Shown one piece after another: positions 1-6,123 of a stretch of DNA of 9,451 bases (its first letter is position 1; every line of letters begins with the position of its first letter). The stretch covers positions 1-9,451 of the forward strand of contig RFPW01000070.1 of assembly GCA_009925965.1 (NCBI GenBank). The letters are read 5' to 3'. This stretch comes from Betaproteobacteria bacterium. GTDB lineage: Bacteria > Pseudomonadota > Gammaproteobacteria > Burkholderiales > Burkholderiaceae_E. The position numbers and the translations under genes were made by a program. Under the pieces are notes generated by a model. That model saw only the letters and a list, made by a program, of their open reading frames with translations. It had not been told where the DNA came from and did no database searches.

Positions 1-181
1 CAAAGGCGCCACAATAGGCCAAAACAATCATGAAAAACGAAGGCGTTAGCAACAGGCCCGTGATCCAATCCAAGCTGAACTGCATCGGTCCCACACCGAT
101 AGCCGTCAGCTTGAAGCCGATCTGGCCCAGCGTGTCGCACGCCACCAGCGCGAGAAATCCCAGAATGAAGCCGCGTTTCAT
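1..181 (-). CDS. DMT/EamA-like small membrane transporter, 5' part only
   Basis: The frame starts with ATG at 181-179 and stays open to the left edge, giving the first 60 residues. Seen: a short basic start (MKRGF), then a hydrophobic helix with the GQIGFKL segment, a loop, and a second hydrophobic stretch (FFMIVLAYCGAF). This matches the first two helices of the four-helix, half-size drug/metabolite transporters (EamA/SMR-like), which work in the inner membrane as pairs. The start overlaps the stop of the upstream minus-strand gene (ATGA, 178-181), so the two are probably translationally coupled. That fits paired DMT half-proteins, because the upstream frame ends in the last two helices of a similar protein. 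The substrate cannot be inferred. The family call is fairly safe; the subfamily is not. Confidence 0.6.
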   Translation of the reverse strand, partial: MKRGFILGFLALVACDTLGQIGFKLTAIGVGPMQFSLDWITGLLLTPSFFMIVLAYCGAF

Positions 182-834
182 AACCCGCCCCATCCCACCA
201 AAGCCACACCGACCACAATTAGGCCGATGGCCATCAGCCGGCTTTTCGGCAAAGGCTCGCCGAACAGAAAATGACCCATGACCAGCACCGACACAATATT
301 GGCGCAACCGATGAACAAGCCCATCGCCAAGGGCACTTCGGCCAGAAACGACAGGACCGACCGTGCGCCGGTTCCGCAGGCGGCTCGGAAGGCGGCTTTG
401 CAAACTTCCTGAAAACCACGTTCGGTGATCGCTGCATTGGCCTGTGATTGATCCTCGGTGACGTCCGCGGCAAGGCCCTTGCGCTTCGGTTTGCCCTTGG
501 TGGCGGCAGATCCTTGATGGTCGGCCATGGCCACTGTTGCCACCAGGACCACGCGCTGGATGACGAGATTGCCTGGGATGAGCAACACCGAGTTGGCGGC
601 GTCGGCGAGGTCTCCGCGATCGAGCGCAGCCGTCAGTGCGCCGTCCAGCAGCGCATCCAGCGCACTTCCGGAGGCGCCGAGTCGGCGTCCCGCAAAGACC
701 GGGATGATCGCGCAATCGGTTCTCACCTGAGTCCCGGGCGAACGACGACGTGCGTTCGGCCGAAGCTCGTGGTCAGTGTGTGAGATGGCTTTTTGGGGCC
801 CTAAAAGTCCCGAGGTCTCTATGCTAAATTGCAT
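178..834 (-). CDS. Chimeric frame: truncated leucyl aminopeptidase (PepA) N-domain joined to C-terminal half of a DMT transporter
   Basis: An uninterrupted 218-residue frame. It opens with MQFSIETSG, like the MEFSVKSGS start of PepA. Residues about 36-100 resemble the non-catalytic M17 N-terminal domain (DCAIIPVFAGRRL, then ALDALLDGALTAALDRGDL, then VVLVATV). Similarity continues at about 137-167 (ITERGFQEVCKAA, ARSVLSFLAEV). From about residue 167 the protein becomes two hydrophobic helices with a HFLFGEPLP loop and GLIVVGVALVG, typical of helices 3-4 of EamA/SMR-type transporters. The catalytic M17 domain with its metal ligands is absent, so no aminopeptidase activity is expected. Residues 10-33 and 103-136 look like extra or degenerate material relative to PepA. 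pepA is commonly divergent from lptF, so the position fits an ancestral pepA cut by a deletion or recombination near 330-345. It may be a decayed remnant, a genuine fusion that drives the next transporter gene, or an assembly join. Confidence 0.6.
   Translation of the reverse strand: MQFSIETSGLLGPQKAISHTDHELRPNARRRSPGTQVRTDCAIIPVFAGRRLGASGSALDALLDGALTAALDRGDLADAANSVLLIPGNLVIQRVVLVATVAMADHQGSAATKGKPKRKGLAADVTEDQSQANAAITERGFQEVCKAAFRAACGTGARSVLSFLAEVPLAMGLFIGCANIVSVLVMGHFLFGEPLPKSRLMAIGLIVVGVALVGWGGL
822..830 (+). promoter_or_regulatory. lptF: Possible extended -10 element for lptF-lptG
   Basis: TGCTAAATT reads as an extended -10 (TGn followed by TAAATT) 54 bases before the lptF start. No convincing -35 is present. 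It overlaps the start codon of the divergent frame (834-832). This is a weak call made by eye. Confidence 0.25.
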
Positions 835-871
835 CGCAGTGCCTGTCGTCTGGCGTTGAACGAAACCATTG

Positions 872-900
872 ATTATAGGCGTCGATGCTCTTTGAGAAAT
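872..900 (-). promoter_or_regulatory. Candidate sigma70 promoter for the pepA-derived frame
   Basis: A perfect TATAAT -10 box reads on the minus strand at 877-872, 38 bases upstream of the ATG at 834. The -35 region is weak (TTTCTC or ATTTCT at about 894-900) and lies inside the first codons of lptF. The box sits in the 50-bp gap between two divergent genes. This suggests that the original pepA promoter survived although the gene body did not. Confidence 0.45.
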
Positions 901-1997
901 CGCTCCGTCGCGACATCACCAATCTCGCTGGGGTGGTGTTTGCTTCGCTGTTCGCGATTTTTCTGACGACCTCTGTTATTCGAATGCTCGGCCGAGCCGC
1001 GGGCGGCAAGGTCGATACAGCCAGCGTCCTACCCCTGATTGCCTATTCGTCGGTGGTGGCGCTCCCCGCGTTGATGGTTTTAACGCTCTATGTTGCGGTC
1101 CTGCTGGCGGTGGGCAGGACGTGGCGCGATTCCGAGATGGTGATCTGGTTTTCCTCGGGACGTAGCCTCGGCGCCTGGATCGGTCCTGTCCTTCGGATGG
1201 CCGCACCCTGGGTCATTCTCATTGGAGTGATTTCGTTCGTGGGGGCGCCATGGGCGAATCGCCAGATGACCGAGTTGCGCCAGCGCTTTGATAGCCGCGA
1301 GGATGTTTCGCAGATTGCGCCCGGGCGCTTTCGCGAGTCAGTCGCCGCAGCGCGCGTGTTCTTTGTCGAATCTGTTGATGAAGCCCGCGGCACCGTGGGC
1401 AATGTGTTCGTGGCCAGTCGAAAAGGGGATGCCGTTACGGTCATCGCTTCGGCGGGCGGGCGGATTGAATCGAATGGATCAGAGCGTTTCCTGGTCCTAG
1501 AGAAGGGGCGTCGCTACGATGGGCCGCTCAGCCTTTCGCAACCCAGTCCGACTGCGTATCGGGTCCTTGAGTTCGAGCGCTACGGGCTCCGACTGGACCC
1601 GACGGAGCCGCCGACGCCCGAGCGCATTGCCCGCAACCTCGAGACGATGGAACTGCTGCAGGATCCAACGCGATGGAATTTGGGCGAACTGACCTGGCGG
1701 CTTGGGCTGCCATTGGCGGCGGTTTGGATGGTGCTGCTGGCGATCCCGTTGTCTTACGTCAACCCGCGCACTGGGCGGACGGGTAACTTGATTCTCGCGC
1801 TGCTGGCCTGCATTGTGTATTTCAATCTCCTGACCATCGGCTCGGTCTGGGTTGCGCAAGGCAAGGCGTCGTTCGCGCTCGGAGTCCTCCTGCCCCATGG
1901 CGTGTTCGCGCTTGGGGACGCCTGGCTGTTCTCTCAGCACCTTAGGCTTGAGTCTTTTTTTCGCTGGTTGTGGCGGCAGAGCAGGGCGCGGGCATGA
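885..1997 (+). CDS. lptF: LPS export ABC transporter permease LptF
   Basis: A 370-residue inner-membrane subunit of the LptB2FG transporter, which extracts lipopolysaccharide from the inner membrane and passes it to the periplasmic Lpt bridge. Length and layout fit the YjgP/YjgQ family. Three helices lie at about residues 12-35, 48-76 and 102-121, then a periplasmic beta-jellyroll at about 125-265, then three more helices at about 270-292, 300-322 and 328-350. The cytoplasmic coupling segment RDSEM (81-85) lies after helix 2, where the LptB ATPase docks. The ANRQ segment after helix 3 and the NPRTGR loop (293-298) are family hallmarks. The N-terminus (MLFEKSLRRD) agrees with betaproteobacterial homologues and supports ATG 885. 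It is preceded by a modest purine patch (TAGG, 876-879). The stop overlaps the lptG start. The gene appears intact. Confidence 0.93.
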   Translation: MLFEKSLRRDITNLAGVVFASLFAIFLTTSVIRMLGRAAGGKVDTASVLPLIAYSSVVALPALMVLTLYVAVLLAVGRTWRDSEMVIWFSSGRSLGAWIGPVLRMAAPWVILIGVISFVGAPWANRQMTELRQRFDSREDVSQIAPGRFRESVAAARVFFVESVDEARGTVGNVFVASRKGDAVTVIASAGGRIESNGSERFLVLEKGRRYDGPLSLSQPSPTAYRVLEFERYGLRLDPTEPPTPERIARNLETMELLQDPTRWNLGELTWRLGLPLAAVWMVLLAIPLSYVNPRTGRTGNLILALLACIVYFNLLTIGSVWVAQGKASFALGVLLPHGVFALGDAWLFSQHLRLESFFRWLWRQSRARA

Positions 1998-3142
1998 CGA
2001 TTCTCGGTCGTTATTTGTCCCGCGAAATTTTCCAGGCAACCGCGATGGTCCTTGGCGGGTTTCTTGGATTATTCGGATTTTTCGATCTGTTCGAAGAACT
2101 GGAAAATATCGGTCGCGGGAACTATCGGTTGGTCGATGCCCTGACGCGGGTCGTTTTGGCCATGCCGTCTCATATCTATGAGTTGATGCCGATCGCCGTC
2201 CTGATTGGCGCGATCTGGGCGCTGGCGATGTTCGCGCAGCATGCAGAGTTCACGGCGATGCGGGCTGCCGGGCTCGGAAGGATGCGCGCCCTGCGTGAAT
2301 TGCTTGCATTGGGTTTTCTCTGCGTTGGCATCACTGCGCTGTTTGGTGAGGTGCTGGCTCCGCCTGCTGAACGGCTCGCTCAGAGCCTGCGCCTGAGCGC
2401 GATGGGGGCCACAGTCAGCGCCGAGTTTCGCTCTGGGATTTGGGTCAAGGACACGACGCGAGACGATGCTGGCGAGCTGGAGCGAATCCGCTTTGTAAAC
2501 GTGGCCCAGGTTCGACCCGATGCCACCTTGAGTGATCTGCGGGTGTATGAATTTGATCCGCAGTTTCGTTTGCGAGCACTTCTGCTGGCGGCTGAAGGTC
2601 GTTATACGAGCGATGGACAATGGCTATTGACCGACGTGGTCGAGACACAGCTCGAGGCCGAGGCGGCGGCCCGATTAACCGATACGCCTGAGACTCGTTT
2701 TGCGCAGGCGAGTCGGGTGAAGATCGATCAGAAAATCTGGAATTCCGGCTTGGATCCATCGATCGTGAGCGTGCTGTTGGTCCAGCCCGAACGGATGTCG
2801 GCGATTGATCTGCTGCACTATGTGGAACATCTGCGGGACAACAGGCAACAGGTCAGTCGGTACGAAATTGCGCTCTGGAAAAAGATCATTTACCCCTTTG
2901 CAGCACTTGTTATGCTGGCACTCGCATTGCCATTTGGCTACTTGCAGACCCGCTCAGGTGGCATTGCGCTCAAGGTGTTCTCAGGCATCATGCTCGGCGT
3001 CGCATTTCATTTTTTGAATGGGCTGGCGTCGCATCTGGGTCTGCTCAATACCTGGCCCGCCTGGATTGCCGCCCTGGTGCCGAGCGCTGTTGCACTTGCG
3101 CTCGCGTTAAGTTTGTTGGCCTGGGTCGATCGGGCCCGCTGA
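1994..3142 (+). CDS. lptG: LPS export ABC transporter permease LptG
   Basis: A 382-residue partner of LptF in the LptB2FG inner-membrane complex. The ATG at 1994 overlaps the lptF TGA (ATGA), implying translational coupling and a 1:1 supply of the two permeases. An in-frame GTG at 1970 is possible, but ATG gives the usual MTILGRYLSREIF start. Helix 1 is at about 15-33. Helix 2, at about 63-82, is followed by the coupling segment EFTAMRAAGLG (85-95), and helix 3 is at about 102-122. The periplasmic jellyroll covers about 125-265. The conserved RYEIALWKKIIYPF stretch (289-302) leads into helix 4, and two more helices follow to the end, with an LQTRSGG loop at 317-323. Length and motifs are complete. 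No lptB, lptC or lptA lies in this window. Confidence 0.93.
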   Translation: MTILGRYLSREIFQATAMVLGGFLGLFGFFDLFEELENIGRGNYRLVDALTRVVLAMPSHIYELMPIAVLIGAIWALAMFAQHAEFTAMRAAGLGRMRALRELLALGFLCVGITALFGEVLAPPAERLAQSLRLSAMGATVSAEFRSGIWVKDTTRDDAGELERIRFVNVAQVRPDATLSDLRVYEFDPQFRLRALLLAAEGRYTSDGQWLLTDVVETQLEAEAAARLTDTPETRFAQASRVKIDQKIWNSGLDPSIVSVLLVQPERMSAIDLLHYVEHLRDNRQQVSRYEIALWKKIIYPFAALVMLALALPFGYLQTRSGGIALKVFSGIMLGVAFHFLNGLASHLGLLNTWPAWIAALVPSAVALALALSLLAWVDRAR

Positions 3143-3192
3143 TCGCGCCCCTTGATCTCGTGAGCTAAGATTTAATTCTGGAATTCATTTTG

Positions 3193-3594
3193 ATGTCGAT
3201 TCCCGTAGTCATTTTGTTTGCACATGGCGCTCGTGATCCTGCGTGGGCAAAGCCATTTCAAGCGTTGCGCGATGCACTGCTCGTTGCTCAGCCGGAGGGT
3301 CGAGTTGAAATTGCCTACCTTGAGCTGATGGAGCCGGGCTTACCCGACCTCGTGGAGACCCTTGCCAACGAAGGGGTGAACGAGATCGTCGTGGTTCCGG
3401 TTTTTCTGGGCCGTGGCGGTCATCTTCGTCGCGATTTCCCGATTTTGATGGAAGCGGCTCAAGCCCGGGCTCCTGGAGTTACCTTGCGGGCTACCCCTGC
3501 AGTCGGCGAGTTGCCCGCCGTCATTGCGGCGATGTCCGGTGCGATCCTTGGTGTCATTGAAGGTTGGTGTTTACCCGAAGTTGCCGCCAAATGA
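3193..3594 (+). CDS. CbiX/SirB-type sirohydrochlorin chelatase family protein
   Basis: A 133-residue single-domain class II chelatase. Family members insert cobalt (cobalamin route) or iron (siroheme route) into sirohydrochlorin in the cytoplasm. Seen: the N-terminal beta strand and active-site loop LFAHGARDPAW (about residues 8-18) with the metal-binding/catalytic His, the PVFLGRGGHLRRDFP segment (about 73-87) carrying the second conserved His, and a LELMEP segment between them. The length is normal for the short CbiX form. ATG 3193 gives MSIPVV; a TTG one codon earlier is an unlikely start. A GGAA at 3181-3183 and just upstream is a weak ribosome site. A possible -10 (TAAGAT, about 3166-3171) lies in the gap after lptG, and cotranscription with lptG (50-bp gap) is also possible. 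Iron versus cobalt cannot be decided, as no other tetrapyrrole gene is nearby. Confidence 0.82.
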   Translation: MSIPVVILFAHGARDPAWAKPFQALRDALLVAQPEGRVEIAYLELMEPGLPDLVETLANEGVNEIVVVPVFLGRGGHLRRDFPILMEAAQARAPGVTLRATPAVGELPAVIAAMSGAILGVIEGWCLPEVAAK

Positions 3595-3759
3595 CGTCAA
3601 AAAGACCATGAATCGCGGGTTTTTCCGGGGGGTTCACGCGTGGACTAAATCTCGTGGGTTCGATAGTCTCCTTAAAACGAGGTTCGAGGAGGAGGAGAGG
3701 CAGCAAGACTGCCGTTTTGGGGCGCACAGTCATGTGCGCCCTTTTTCTTGGAGCTCGCC
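3595..3759 (+). promoter_or_regulatory. Structured leader or attenuator upstream of the ketopantoate reductase gene
   Basis: This 165-bp gap has no convincing gene. It contains GACTA/TAGTC arms (about 3642-3668), AAAAC/GTTTT arms (3674-3678 and 3714-3718) enclosing a GGCAG/CTGCC hairpin (3699-3713), and a purine tract of repeated GAG/GGA (about 3686-3698). It ends in the strong terminator at 3720-3746. The downstream ribosome site GGAG (3750-3753) begins only four bases after the T-run. Any transcript that starts upstream must therefore read through the terminator, as in an attenuator or riboswitch. I do not recognise a known riboswitch class. The alternatives are a simple cbiX terminator or a small RNA with its own terminator. 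Confidence 0.4.
3720..3746 (+). terminator. Intrinsic transcription terminator
   Basis: A perfect 8-bp stem (GGGCGCAC at 3720-3727, GTGCGCCC at 3734-3741) with a six-base loop (AGTCAT) is followed directly by five T residues (3742-3746). This is a textbook Rho-independent terminator on the plus strand. It ends 13 bases before the next start codon, which is unusually close. Confidence 0.85.
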
Positions 3760-4785
3760 ATGAAGTCCTCGATGCGAATTACGGTTGTCGGCGCAGGCTC
3801 GGTGGGTGGCCTGATGGCCTATCGCCTTGCCGGTGCGGGCCACGCTGTCTCAGTGATCGCGCGGGGAGATCACCTGGCCGCGATCCAGAAAGAAGGCCTT
3901 CGGGTCGTTGAGGGCCCTGAGGCGCTGGCTGGAGCGAATCCGAGTGCTTCGATTGCCATGCACGCCAGCGATGACCCCGCGGTGATTGCGCAATCGAGTG
4001 GTGCGCAGGACTTGATCATCATCAGCCTCAAAGCGCATTCGATACCCGCGATGCTGTCGCGACTTCAGCCGCTATTGCATCCGCAGACGAGGGTCGTGGC
4101 CGCGATTAATGGGGTTCCCTGGTGGTACTTGAGCGACGCCAACGACGGTCGTTATCTCAAGACGCTTGACCCCGACGGCACCGCATCGCACGCACTCGAT
4201 TCGTTGCGTCTCGTTGGCTGTGTCGTACACCTCTCGGCCGAGGTCGCTGCGCCTGGGGTGGTGCGCCATACCGCCGGTAATCGATTGATCCTGGGCGAGG
4301 TGCGAGGTACTCCGCCCACGCCATCGCTATCGGCAGTCGGTCTTGTCGATTTGTTTAATGCGGCGGGCTTTGCGGCGGAACACTCTGGTGACATTCGAAC
4401 GGACATCTGGACGAAACTCATAGGCAATTTATCCTTCAATCCGGTCTCAGCGCTGACGGGTTTGCGAATGGATCGCCTGTGTTCTGATCCGGCCATTTGC
4501 GACCTCTTGCGAGCCTTGATTGAAGAGGGAAAGGCTGTCGCAGCGGCGATGGGGGTTTCTCTCACGATCGATGCCGATGCGCGGATTGCGATGGCGCGAT
4601 CATTGGGACCGGTCCGGACCTCCACATTGCAGGATTTTGATGCCGGGCGACGTCCCGAACTCGACGCCTTGGTTGGGGCGGTGATCGAACTGGCGCAATG
4701 GCATCAGGTCCCGGTCCCGGCTCTGCGCCACGTGCATGCATTGGCTCAGGCTAGAGCGCGCTCGCTCGGGTTGCTGAGCGCCTAA
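3760..4785 (+). CDS. 2-dehydropantoate 2-reductase (ketopantoate reductase) family protein
   Basis: A 341-residue member of the ApbA/PanE family, cytoplasmic NADPH-dependent enzymes. The founding member reduces ketopantoate to pantoate for coenzyme A synthesis; many paralogues have other or unknown substrates. Seen: Rossmann motif GAGSVGG (11-17), the LKAHS segment after strand 4 (90-94), conserved Asn in NGVPWWY (117), and the catalytic-domain helix with KLIGNLSFNP (219-228) that supplies the catalytic Lys219 and nearby Asn. Near the C-terminus, TSTLQD (287-292) and PELD (299-302) match the substrate-binding Ser and Glu positions. NGVPWWY is typical of the longer PanE-like subgroup rather than the short E. 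coli type. ATG 3760 is chosen because GGAG lies six bases upstream; a TTG at 3748 would place the start in front of that site. No other pantothenate gene is present, so a panE symbol is not assigned. Confidence 0.85.
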   Translation: MKSSMRITVVGAGSVGGLMAYRLAGAGHAVSVIARGDHLAAIQKEGLRVVEGPEALAGANPSASIAMHASDDPAVIAQSSGAQDLIIISLKAHSIPAMLSRLQPLLHPQTRVVAAINGVPWWYLSDANDGRYLKTLDPDGTASHALDSLRLVGCVVHLSAEVAAPGVVRHTAGNRLILGEVRGTPPTPSLSAVGLVDLFNAAGFAAEHSGDIRTDIWTKLIGNLSFNPVSALTGLRMDRLCSDPAICDLLRALIEEGKAVAAAMGVSLTIDADARIAMARSLGPVRTSTLQDFDAGRRPELDALVGAVIELAQWHQVPVPALRHVHALAQARARSLGLLSA

Positions 4786-4821
4786 GTCCCACTCTCTTGG
4801 GCCCGCGACGGCCCCGAGATC

Positions 4822-4830
4822 TGGTAATTT
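4822..4830 (+). promoter_or_regulatory. Possible extended -10 element upstream of the aldolase-family gene
   Basis: TGGTAATTT resembles an extended -10 and lies 50 bases before the ATG at 4880. No good -35 is present. The gap after the reductase gene (4786-4879) has no clear terminator, only a short GGGCC/GGCCC hairpin without a T-run, so readthrough from the reductase is also possible. Confidence 0.25.
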
Positions 4831-4879
4831 TAGGGTTCCTCAGGATCGAATCTTCAGCCTCCACCTTTGAGCCATCGTC

Positions 4880-5782
4880 ATGAATAGCCCCGCTAACGGC
4901 CCGCAGGCTAGCCCTGGCAGTCGCGGCCCCCGCCTCAGCCCCCCTTTGCCCAAGCGGCCACTACCGCCGGCGCCGACACCGCCCTTCGCTGCACTCTTGA
5001 GTGCCGGCCAGATCACGGCGCAGGAATGGATCGGGCGCGTGCGCCTCGCCGCGGCTTGCCGCCTGATGGCCAAACTGTGCTGGGAAGAACCATTGATTAC
5101 GCAGGTCACACTGAGGGTTCCGGGGAGTCATGGCCCGGTGATTTTCGTGCCTGCGTTTGGCGTCCCGCTGAGCGATGTCAGCGTATCGGATCTAGTCAGA
5201 ATCGGGCCAGACGGCCATGCGCTGGAACCACTGCACGGTGAGCGCCCCGACGGCGAGCGCCCCGACGGCCTGACTCCCTCGATCGATGTTGCCGGTCTGC
5301 GCTTGCACCTTGCGTTGTACGCTGCAAGGCCGGATGTGCATTGTGTTTTACGAATTCATACGCCAGCGGCCTTGGCCGTTGCGTGTCAGGGCGAAGGTCT
5401 GCGTATCGATAATGCATGGGGTGCGCAGCTGGCCGGGCGCATTGCGAGCCATGACTTTGGCGGGCTTGATTTTGAAGACGCCGAATGCGCGGAGGTCGTG
5501 AAGGATCTTGGGTCGCGCGAGGTGTTGATCCTGCGAAGCTATGGGTTCCTCGTGGTCGGAACCGGGCTCGAATCCGCATGGCATACCCTCTCGGTCCTGG
5601 AGCATTCACTCGAGGCGCAGGTCGCGACCGAATCGATGAGCGGTGCCAACGAGCCGCTTACGCCGACCATGGCACGCCGGTGTGCCGAAACATTTCTGAC
5701 GCTGGATCCGCGGGTGGTGGAAATGAGCTTTGACCGGGCACTGGGAGGGGCGGGTATTCGGCTACCCGATGTGCTGGGTTAA
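4880..5782 (+). CDS. Class II aldolase/adducin-family protein, probably without the zinc site
   Basis: A 300-residue protein. Residues 1-36 are a Pro-rich, probably disordered extension. From about 47 (QEWIGRVRLAAACRLMAKLCWEE) to about 250 it follows the class II aldolase/adducin fold (VFVPAFGVPLSDVS-like core, ALYAARPDVHCVLRIHTPAALAVACQGEGL, RIASHDFGG, VLILRSYGFLVVG). Active family members bind zinc with a His-x-His pair (usually HTHT) and a third His (usually RNHG). Here the pair reads Arg158-Ile-His160 and the third position is Tyr221 in RSYG. Two of three His ligands thus appear replaced, which suggests a non-catalytic or altered protein. A 15-bp in-frame tandem duplication encodes GERPD twice (120-129). 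The start is the ATG giving MNSPANG; its ribosome site is weak. Its stop overlaps the convergent gene. The family is clear, the function is not. Confidence 0.8.
   Translation: MNSPANGPQASPGSRGPRLSPPLPKRPLPPAPTPPFAALLSAGQITAQEWIGRVRLAAACRLMAKLCWEEPLITQVTLRVPGSHGPVIFVPAFGVPLSDVSVSDLVRIGPDGHALEPLHGERPDGERPDGLTPSIDVAGLRLHLALYAARPDVHCVLRIHTPAALAVACQGEGLRIDNAWGAQLAGRIASHDFGGLDFEDAECAEVVKDLGSREVLILRSYGFLVVGTGLESAWHTLSVLEHSLEAQVATESMSGANEPLTPTMARRCAETFLTLDPRVVEMSFDRALGGAGIRLPDVLG
5240..5269 (+). repeat. Perfect 15-bp direct tandem repeat, two copies, in frame
   Basis: GAGCGCCCCGACGGC occurs at 5240-5254 and again at 5255-5269. It lies in the aldolase-family gene, in a loop before the metal-site segment. 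Being a multiple of three it keeps the frame and doubles an ERPDG unit. It probably arose by slippage and may vary in copy number between strains. Confidence 0.9.
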
Positions 5783-6117
5783 CGCGCCGGAGCGCCCGGA
5801 GCCTGCATGGGCGCAGCAGCAAAATCCGCTCGTGGGCCTTGCGGGGCGCCGAGCGGAGCGGGCGCGTTCAGCGTCGGTGCAGCGGGCTGACTTGGCGAAG
5901 CAGGTGTAAACGGCGCGAACCCCTGAATCGGGGTGGCCGGACGCGTCAGCCGAAATGGGATACCCGTGTATTTGAAGGATCCATCAGGAAGAATCTTCGG
6001 CTCGGCCATGCAGCATCGCATGTCAGCCTGCGTCTGCTGCGGAGTCAGAGCAACTGAAAGGGCCAAAATGGCCGAGGTGGCAATGCGGATGTACATTCGA
6101 TCGTAATGATCGGGCAT
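5779..6117 (-). CDS. Small exported Pro/Ala-rich protein of unknown function
   Basis: A 112-residue frame that I do not recognise. Seen: a likely Sec signal peptide (MYIRIATSAILALSVALTP, residues 8-26, predicted cleavage after TQA at residue 31), then a short conserved-looking part with a Cys pair (RCC, 34-36) and PDGSFKYTGIPFRL (44-57). A low-complexity tail rich in Pro and Ala follows (about 59-112). It is probably periplasmic or surface-exposed. The ATG at 6117 is six bases after the stop of the broken hydrolase, which favours coupling; ATG at 6096 gives a cleaner signal peptide and is the alternative. Neither has a clear ribosome site. The mature Cys pair could make or exchange disulphides or bind metal, but nothing proves this. 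Its TAA shares TTAA with the stop of the convergent aldolase-family gene. Confidence 0.55.
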   Translation of the reverse strand: MPDHYDRMYIRIATSAILALSVALTPQQTQADMRCCMAEPKILPDGSFKYTGIPFRLTRPATPIQGFAPFTPASPSQPAAPTLNAPAPLGAPQGPRADFAAAPMQAPGAPAR

Positions 6118-6123
6118 GGATGG

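Noticed and set aside
448..783. Plus-strand open frames opposite the pepA-derived gene
   Set aside because: They lie wholly antisense to a frame with M17 similarity, show no domain and have biased Arg/Ser-rich composition typical of shadow frames.
1970..1993. In-frame GTG start for lptG, 8 codons upstream
   Set aside because: The ATG at 1994 gives the conserved family start and the standard ATGA overlap with lptF.
1497..2039. A 180-residue minus-strand open frame
   Set aside because: It is antisense to lptF and the lptF/lptG junction; its Arg/Pro/Gln-rich composition marks it as a shadow.
3650..3668. GGTTCGA-type T-arm-like sequence, checked as a tRNA or tmRNA
   Set aside because: No acceptor stem, anticodon arm or CCA end can be built around it; the GACTA/TAGTC arms do not fit a cloverleaf.
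4799..4815. GGGCC/GGCCC hairpin after the reductase gene, considered as a terminator
   Set aside because: It has only a five-base stem and no T-run follows.
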